10,285 bases of DNA, taken from DAOPJM01 sp035399665 (lineage in GTDB: Bacteria; Bacillota; Clostridia; Christensenellales; CAG-138). The stretch spans positions 1-10,285 of the forward strand of contig DAOPJM010000048.1 of assembly GCA_035399665.1 (NCBI GenBank). The letters run 5' to 3'. Position numbers and translations under genes: made by a program. The notes beneath the pieces are model-generated. The model did no database searches. It worked only from the letters and a program-made list of their open reading frames with translations, and was not told the origin of the DNA. Each line of letters opens with the position of its first letter. Positions within the stretch are counted from its first letter, which is position 1. Shown piece after piece: positions 6,067 to 10,285 of this stretch.

Positions 6067-7824
6067 TCATGGATTCGGCAATCTGCCGTAGGCTAAGAAG
6101 TGCTGCCGCCAATAGTTCGTTTCTATGCTTGTGTACTGGATTGGATCTCCGCAATGAAGCATCATCCCGTTGCCGACATAGATGCCGACGTGAGATGCGC
6201 CAGTCGTGTCATAAGTGCCTTGGAAGAAGACGAGGTCTCCCGGCTTTACGTTGGCGGCTGATACACGAGTGCAGATACCGAGCAGGCCGGATGCACCGAG
6301 TCTGCCGACGCTCCATCCGACGCCGCAGTTGTTGACTACCCAAGATACAAAGCCGGAGCAGTCAAAAGATGTGCTCGGTGAGCTGCCGCCCCAGACATAC
6401 GGATAACCGAGATATTTCTCAGCTTCTTTTATCATCGCGGCAAATTGTTCGTCCTCAAGCGCCTCCGGCGGGATGTCATAAACCTCATACTCCGTACCGT
6501 AATACTTGCCGACATATGCAGACGACGCGAACAAATCCGGACGGTTGCCCAGCGTCGCCATATACATGGCGTACATAGAGAGTTGATCCTGCGACATAAT
6601 ATACACGGGGACATGGGATAGATTGAAGTTCTCCAGCTCCACGGTGCAGATATAATAGGTGTATGGAACTTGAACATCGTATTCGTAATACACCGTGACA
6701 ATCTGACCGGTGTTCGGGTCTGTGTAGGAGTAGCTGCCGATTCGGGTTTCCGTCCTGTATCGTGTCTCGGTGGTGACGGTCTCTGTCAGAATATACTGCT
6801 TATCGAATAAGGTTTGCAGAATACCCTGAACCTCGTCCAGCGTCCAGGCTTCACCCTTTAGGGCGGTGATTGCGGATATGAGCACATATGGGTCATGCTC
6901 TATATCGTCAAGGTCGAAATGGTATTCGTCGTATGAATGGGTATCTTCGTAGGTGTCGAGATAGTTTTGTAATTCGGCTTCCATGGCGAGATACTGCGAT
7001 TCCGCACCGAGCATATCCGCATCTTCACAGGGGTAGGTCGAGCTTGTGATAGTGGAGGACATGCCGTTGAACATCACCGAGCAGGAGCCTATGAGACTCA
7101 TGAGGATGGCAAGCAGCGCGGCGATACCGCCGACTATGAGAAAGCCTTTCTTGTGCCTTACAATGAACTCTCCGACTTTCTTTGATTCCTCAGCGGTCTT
7201 CTTCGCTGCCTTTGCAGTAGTTTCGGATGCCTTAACGGTTTTCTGTGCACCTTTTCCCGCTTTGGCGGCTGCGTATTCCTTTTTTATGGCGCGTTTTTGC
7301 TGCCAACGAGAGTATGGGTTACTTGAAAACTCGGGGTTCTGCTGTTGAGCTTCCTTATTCAATGCCTTAACATTGGCTTTGTCGGCATTGACTTCGGCTT
7401 TGTCGGCATTGCGATAGGGCTTTAGCTCGTGACTTCGGTGTGCCGATTGAATGGTGCGAACACCGCCCTCGGCGGTTTCGGTTGCGGTGTTGGCGGCTTC
7501 CGTAGCGGAATTGTCGTCGTCTGCCTCCCGCAGCTTTCTATGGACGGTGGAACTGACTGCAAGCCCCGGAGCGTCACGGACAGCGTGAGACAGCTTGGAG
7601 GGAGGACGCTTCTTATCCACTTCCTCAAAATACAAGCGCGTTGTGACTTTACCGGATTTCGGGTCAACAACGCGCTCTTTTACCTTTACTCTCTTTTTAG
7701 GAATCTTCGATTCTGCCTTTTCGAGCTTGTCCATGCGTTTATCTGCCTTGCGAATCGCCTTTTCAAGCTCCGGGACGGCGCACTCTTCCTCTGAAAATTG
7801 CAGTCTTGGAGAGCGTTTAGCCAT
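6067..7824 (-). CDS. CD1108-family NlpC/P60 (C40) cell-wall hydrolase, membrane-anchored
   Basis: This is a conjugation-associated peptidoglycan hydrolase thought to open the wall locally for the mating channel. The 585-residue protein begins with a long, lysine-rich, mostly cytoplasmic region (about 1-225). One membrane segment follows (about 227-248, GFLIVGGIAALLAILMSLIG), then an extracellular middle region with a Thr/Tyr/Glu-rich stretch (345-392) and the conserved block YIMSQDQLSMYAMYMATLGN (408-427). The C-terminal NlpC/P60 domain (about 460-585) has YPYVWGG and FDCSGFVSWV with nucleophile Cys489, SHVGIYVG with His545, and His557 as the likely third residue. The fold normally cleaves D-Glu to diamino-acid bonds in stem peptides. 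The ATG at 7824 has AGGTGA 6 bases upstream. I see no separate lysozyme domain. It sits just before the DUF4315/DUF4366 pair, the usual order in Tn1549/CTn-type elements. Confidence 0.92.
   Translation of the reverse strand: MAKRSPRLQFSEEECAVPELEKAIRKADKRMDKLEKAESKIPKKRVKVKERVVDPKSGKVTTRLYFEEVDKKRPPSKLSHAVRDAPGLAVSSTVHRKLREADDDNSATEAANTATETAEGGVRTIQSAHRSHELKPYRNADKAEVNADKANVKALNKEAQQQNPEFSSNPYSRWQQKRAIKKEYAAAKAGKGAQKTVKASETTAKAAKKTAEESKKVGEFIVRHKKGFLIVGGIAALLAILMSLIGSCSVMFNGMSSTITSSTYPCEDADMLGAESQYLAMEAELQNYLDTYEDTHSYDEYHFDLDDIEHDPYVLISAITALKGEAWTLDEVQGILQTLFDKQYILTETVTTETRYRTETRIGSYSYTDPNTGQIVTVYYEYDVQVPYTYYICTVELENFNLSHVPVYIMSQDQLSMYAMYMATLGNRPDLFASSAYVGKYYGTEYEVYDIPPEALEDEQFAAMIKEAEKYLGYPYVWGGSSPSTSFDCSGFVSWVVNNCGVGWSVGRLGASGLLGICTRVSAANVKPGDLVFFQGTYDTTGASHVGIYVGNGMMLHCGDPIQYTSIETNYWRQHFLAYGRLPNP
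7375..7411 (-). repeat. Two-copy 21-bp in-frame repeat in the hydrolase gene
   Basis: The 16-base core GGCTTTGTCGGCATTG (plus strand) occurs at 7375-7390 and again at 7396-7411, a period of 21. It encodes a duplicated heptad, NADKAEV then NADKANV, in the cytoplasmic lysine-rich region of the NlpC/P60 protein. Confidence 0.7.
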
Positions 7825-7856
7825 TGTGCATCACCTCACTTCCGGCGGATATAGGT

Positions 7857-8411
7857 TTATTCCTTGTTGTGATCGAGTGTGTACTTGCGCTGCTCATTCA
7901 GGTAGGCTTTGAACTGTGCAAAACCGTCCAACCATTCATCAGGCAGCAGCGTTAAATAAAGCGCAAATGCAATATTATCGGACACCGGCGTTTTTTCGGC
8001 ACAGTCCGTCTTGTGTGCCTCAATGTCCGGGCAGACATACGCGAAGTCGCAGTCCTCGTCACACTCACAGCAGCCGGGACAGGTTTTGCAGGCTCTTTCG
8101 TAACGAGAGGTATATCCGGCTCTCTCCGGCGTAATGATCCGGCTTTCTGCCTGACTATGCACGGCATCCTCAACATCGTCGATATCACCGTAAAGAATAT
8201 CGCCCTCACTTGCGCCAAATGCCATTGCAAACGCATCGGCGGCGGCCTCAAATTCCTGCGCGGTCTTCTTGAGCGCATTGATTCTCGGGCTGTGCGAAAG
8301 CTCGCCGATCCCGTAAATCAGCTCTTTGAGCATGGAGTACAGGGCAATGTCAGCCGTGACATAATCGAAATAGTCCTTTCCGGAAACGAGGTAGGTTTCA
8401 TTGCTATCCAT
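7857..8411 (-). CDS. Uncharacterised cysteine-cluster protein of the transfer operon
   Basis: I do not recognise this 184-residue protein. It is soluble-looking, without a signal peptide or membrane segment. The N-terminal part (about 1-75) is mostly helical and mildly acidic. A compact cluster of eight cysteines follows at residues 108, 111, 114, 115, 117, 121, 127 and 137 (including CKTCPGCCECDEDC), and a final helical segment (about 143-180) contains LLPDEWLDGFAQFKAYLNEQ. The spacing suggests zinc or iron-sulfur binding, but I cannot assign a fold. An in-frame ATG at 8450 would overlap the upstream gene; the ATG at 8411 has GGAGG 7 bases upstream and is preferred. It lies between the antirepressor gene (29 bases upstream) and the NlpC/P60 hydrolase gene (32 bases downstream), all on one strand, so it is probably co-expressed with the transfer genes. 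Confidence 0.8.
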   Translation of the reverse strand: MDSNETYLVSGKDYFDYVTADIALYSMLKELIYGIGELSHSPRINALKKTAQEFEAAADAFAMAFGASEGDILYGDIDDVEDAVHSQAESRIITPERAGYTSRYERACKTCPGCCECDEDCDFAYVCPDIEAHKTDCAEKTPVSDNIAFALYLTLLPDEWLDGFAQFKAYLNEQRKYTLDHNKE

Positions 8412-8418
8412 TTGCTTT

Positions 8419-8423
8419 CCTCC
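8419..8423 (-). promoter_or_regulatory. Ribosome binding site for the cysteine-cluster gene
   Basis: GGAGG on the minus strand lies 7 bases before the ATG at 8411. It fixes the start there rather than at the longer ATG at 8450, which lies inside the end of the upstream gene. Confidence 0.75.
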
Positions 8424-8440
8424 GATTCTTTTATTTACGC

Positions 8441-9184
8441 TTACGCGCATTTGCTGTTTTCACGTGCCCAGAGCTTGCGTATATAGTCCTTGCCCTTGGA
8501 GGTGAAAAGCGTGTAACAGCCCTTGTGATTGTGGCGGTAGTAATCTCTTACAATGAACAAACCGGTGTTGAAGGGCTTCTGATAGGGCATGAGATTCTTT
8601 GAGGGAGCACGGTAAACGAGCTTCTTATCCATAAGAAATTTACAGAAGACACGCTCGGGTATCTCCAGCTCCTTAGCCGTGGCGCGGATGTTGGTGCAGT
8701 CGCGCTCGTCTACAAAGGCATCATAATACTCAACCTTGGGAAGTGCGGCATTCAACGCATTTCTGGTCTGTTCGTGACTTCTGCGCTCAGCTACCATTTT
8801 TGCCGTGACATCGGAGATAATCTCCTTGTCTGCTTCAATCCGGTCAAGCAGTTCATCGGTCATATATGCGCCGTGCTTGCGGATGGTCGGTAGCACCTCG
8901 TCGAACACCCACTTTTCAAAGCATTCCGCAGACGGGAGCTTACTGTGGGTGATGAGCCGGTAAACATCACCTTCGGTGATGTATTTCATGTCTTGAATGC
9001 CGCCCGCTGTAGGGGTCGGCAAAACGCAGACCCCTTTACAATGCGCTGTGATAGCGTCCGCAGTACGTTTATAGCCGAGTGCCTTTGCCACATCCGAACC
9101 GCAGAACAGGTATTTGTCGCCGTCCTGAATGATTCGGACGCTGCCAAACTCCTCGTTTTTGAAGATTTCCAGTTTGTTATTCAT
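8441..9184 (-). CDS. BRO-family phage antirepressor-type protein (Bro-N + KilAC)
   Basis: This is a DNA-binding regulator of the phage antirepressor class. From the ATG at 9184 it has 247 residues. A Bro-N domain covers about residues 4-105, with the signature GSDVAKALGY near 29-38 and a closing KWVFDEVLPTIRKHGAY near 91-107. A charged helical linker follows (about 108-145), then a KilAC/ANT-like C-terminal domain (about 148-240) with TAKELEIPERVF and a YTLFTSKGKDYI segment. Three in-frame ATGs exist (9202, 9190, 9184). The AAGGA at 9194-9198 sits 9 bases before 9184 but only 3 before 9190, and 9202 lacks a visible site, so I chose 9184. The gene starts 25 bases after the VirB4 stop and is co-directional, so it is probably in the same transcript. 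In phages such proteins counteract lysogeny repressors; a role controlling the element is inference. Confidence 0.88.
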   Translation of the reverse strand: MNNKLEIFKNEEFGSVRIIQDGDKYLFCGSDVAKALGYKRTADAITAHCKGVCVLPTPTAGGIQDMKYITEGDVYRLITHSKLPSAECFEKWVFDEVLPTIRKHGAYMTDELLDRIEADKEIISDVTAKMVAERRSHEQTRNALNAALPKVEYYDAFVDERDCTNIRATAKELEIPERVFCKFLMDKKLVYRAPSKNLMPYQKPFNTGLFIVRDYYRHNHKGCYTLFTSKGKDYIRKLWARENSKCA

Positions 9185-9193
9185 AGTCATTTG

Positions 9194-9198
9194 TCCTT
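9194..9198 (-). promoter_or_regulatory. Ribosome binding site deciding the antirepressor start
   Basis: AAGGA on the minus strand lies 9 bases upstream of the ATG at 9184. Spacing to the ATG at 9190 is only 3 bases, and the ATG at 9202 lies upstream of the site, so the 9184 start is favoured. Confidence 0.6.
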
Positions 9199-9209
9199 TC
9201 ATATTTTAG

Positions 9210-10280
9210 TTATGCCGTAATCTCTTGCGGCTTCGTAGTCATGATGCGGTAAAGCTCGGTGTCCTTCGGGAATCTGTCCTCAAACGGGAGGATGATGTTG
9301 CCGTAGAACAAGAGCCCTTCGCCTTCACCGCTGTGGGTGACATACGAGAGCTGGTGGGGCGAGATATTGAGCTGCTTGGCAAGAATCTGTCTATCGCCAG
9401 ACGCCTGGTTGAGCATATACACGTAGTCGCTGTTCTCAAAAATGTTCTCAACCTCACGGGAGGACAGCAGGTCTTTTACATTCTGGGTAATTCCGGTCGG
9501 AATACCGCCCCATTTTCTGAAGCGTTTCCAAATCTCGACGGTGTAGGCGGCGGTTTGGTCTTCCTTGAGCAGCAAGTGCATTTCATCGATATAGTAGCGA
9601 GTGGACTTGTGTGCTTCGCGGTTGACCGTGACGCGGTTCCACACCTGATCCTGCACGATGAGCATACCGATTTTCTTTAGTTGCTTGCCCAGCTCCTTAA
9701 TGTCATAACTGACAACGCGGCTGCGGATGTCCACATTGGTACGGTTGTTAAAGACGTTCAACGAACCGGTGACATAGATTTCAAGCGCCGTAGCGATATA
9801 CTGCGCTTCTTTCTCATCCTGGCGGCGAAGCTCGTTGTACAGGTCTTCAAGTATGGGCATGTTCTCCGGCTTGGGGTCATTGAGATAATCCCGATAGACC
9901 AGTCGCACACAACGGTCGATGATGGTCTTTTCAACCGGCTGCAAGCCCTCTTTACCGCCGACAATCAACTCACAGAGGGAGAGAATGAAGTCGGATTTGA
10001 GCGATAGAGGGTTTTCATCATCTGAATAGTTAAGGTTCAAGTCCATGGGGTTTATATAGTCGCTTGAGGTTGGTGAAATGCGGATAACCTGACCGTGCAG
10101 GCGTTCCACCAGCGGCCCGTATTCCGCTTCGGGGTCACAGATAATGATGTCGTCGTCCGTGACGAGGAACACGTTGGCGATTTCGCGCTTTGCGCTGAAG
10201 GATTTACCCGAACCGGGAGTGCCGAGTATCAAGCCGTTCGGGTTTTTGTCAAGAAGAACTTTTTTATTACAGGAAATATT
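9210..10280 (-). CDS. VirB4-like conjugation ATPase, C-terminal motor domain (5' part missing)
   Basis: This is the motor ATPase of a type IV secretion-like conjugation channel, acting at the inner face of the membrane. Numbered from a TTG codon at 10232, the protein shows a Walker A motif GTPGSGKS (residues 4-11), the family-typical DPEAEYGPLV (33-42), a Walker B region YYIDE (213-217) followed by HLLLKE, and a conserved TGITQN (246-251). It ends at TAA 9210. Sixteen further codons upstream, to 10280, encode a run ending KNPNG just before Walker A, which also looks like family sequence, so TTG is probably not the true start. An in-frame TGA lies at 10281-10283. Full VirB4 proteins carry several hundred more residues on the N-terminal side; these are absent or outside the window. 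Either the gene is broken here or there is an assembly error near the edge. The ATPase identity is secure; the 5' status is open. Confidence 0.9.
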   Translation of the reverse strand, partial: NISCNKKVLLDKNPNGLILGTPGSGKSFSAKREIANVFLVTDDDIIICDPEAEYGPLVERLHGQVIRISPTSSDYINPMDLNLNYSDDENPLSLKSDFILSLCELIVGGKEGLQPVEKTIIDRCVRLVYRDYLNDPKPENMPILEDLYNELRRQDEKEAQYIATALEIYVTGSLNVFNNRTNVDIRSRVVSYDIKELGKQLKKIGMLIVQDQVWNRVTVNREAHKSTRYYIDEMHLLLKEDQTAAYTVEIWKRFRKWGGIPTGITQNVKDLLSSREVENIFENSDYVYMLNQASGDRQILAKQLNISPHQLSYVTHSGEGEGLLFYGNIILPFEDRFPKDTELYRIMTTKPQEITA

Positions 10281-10285
10281 TCAAG

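Noticed and set aside
7375..7411. The two-copy 21-bp repeat as a CRISPR-like or regulatory repeat
   Set aside because: There are only two copies, no spacers, and the repeat is in frame within the hydrolase gene, encoding a duplicated heptad.
8412..8450. Longer start (ATG at 8450) for the cysteine-cluster protein
   Set aside because: It would overlap the antirepressor gene and has no good ribosome binding site, while the ATG at 8411 has GGAGG at ideal spacing.
10226..10255. A TTGACA match on the minus strand near 10250 as a possible promoter -35 box
   Set aside because: No convincing -10 box follows at 16-18 bases and the bases encode conserved VirB4 sequence leading to Walker A, so it is a chance match.

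Overview
The window is a block of conjugation-module genes from an integrative and conjugative element of the Tn1549/CTn type, the kind found in Firmicutes and common in gut Clostridia. I infer the host class from the gene families, the strong AGGAGG-type ribosome binding sites and the balanced base composition; nothing here identifies a species. All nine supported genes lie on the minus strand, so the operon reads from the right edge to the left. The 100-base run of N at 2175-2274 shows that this is a scaffolded draft assembly.

In transcription order: (1) the C-terminal motor domain of a VirB4-like conjugation ATPase (9210-10280), with its 5' part missing and an in-frame TGA at the window edge; (2) a BRO-N/KilAC phage-antirepressor-type protein (8441-9184); (3) an unrecognised 184-residue protein with a tight cluster of eight cysteines (7857-8411); (4) a membrane-anchored NlpC/P60 cell-wall hydrolase of the CD1108 type (6067-7824); (5) a small coiled-coil DUF4315 protein (5797-6051); (6) a secreted or membrane DUF4366 (CD1107-type) protein with an acidic tail (4989-5810); (7) topoisomerase III (2916-4970); (8) a 100-residue conserved element protein (2617-2919); (9) a large multi-domain ArdC-N/YodL/DUF4316 polyvalent protein interrupted by the assembly gap (297-2534); (10) a TTRAP-type transposon-transfer assisting protein (73-294). 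That makes ten genes counting the partial ATPase. The left end holds a 13-bp perfect hairpin.

The products fit one job, moving element DNA between cells. The VirB4 ATPase powers the mating channel, the NlpC/P60 enzyme opens the peptidoglycan, the DUF4315/DUF4366 pair are accessory channel or surface proteins, topoisomerase III handles strand topology during transfer, and the ArdC-type protein probably protects incoming DNA. Genes are packed with short gaps, a 14-bp overlap and a GTGA stop/start overlap, so translation is probably coupled. The only larger internal gap (2535-2616) holds a hairpin that pairs well only as minus-strand RNA.

The module is mostly of a recognisable type. The least explained parts are the antirepressor and cysteine-cluster genes between VirB4 and the hydrolase, the internal hairpin, and the disturbed VirB4 frame at the edge.
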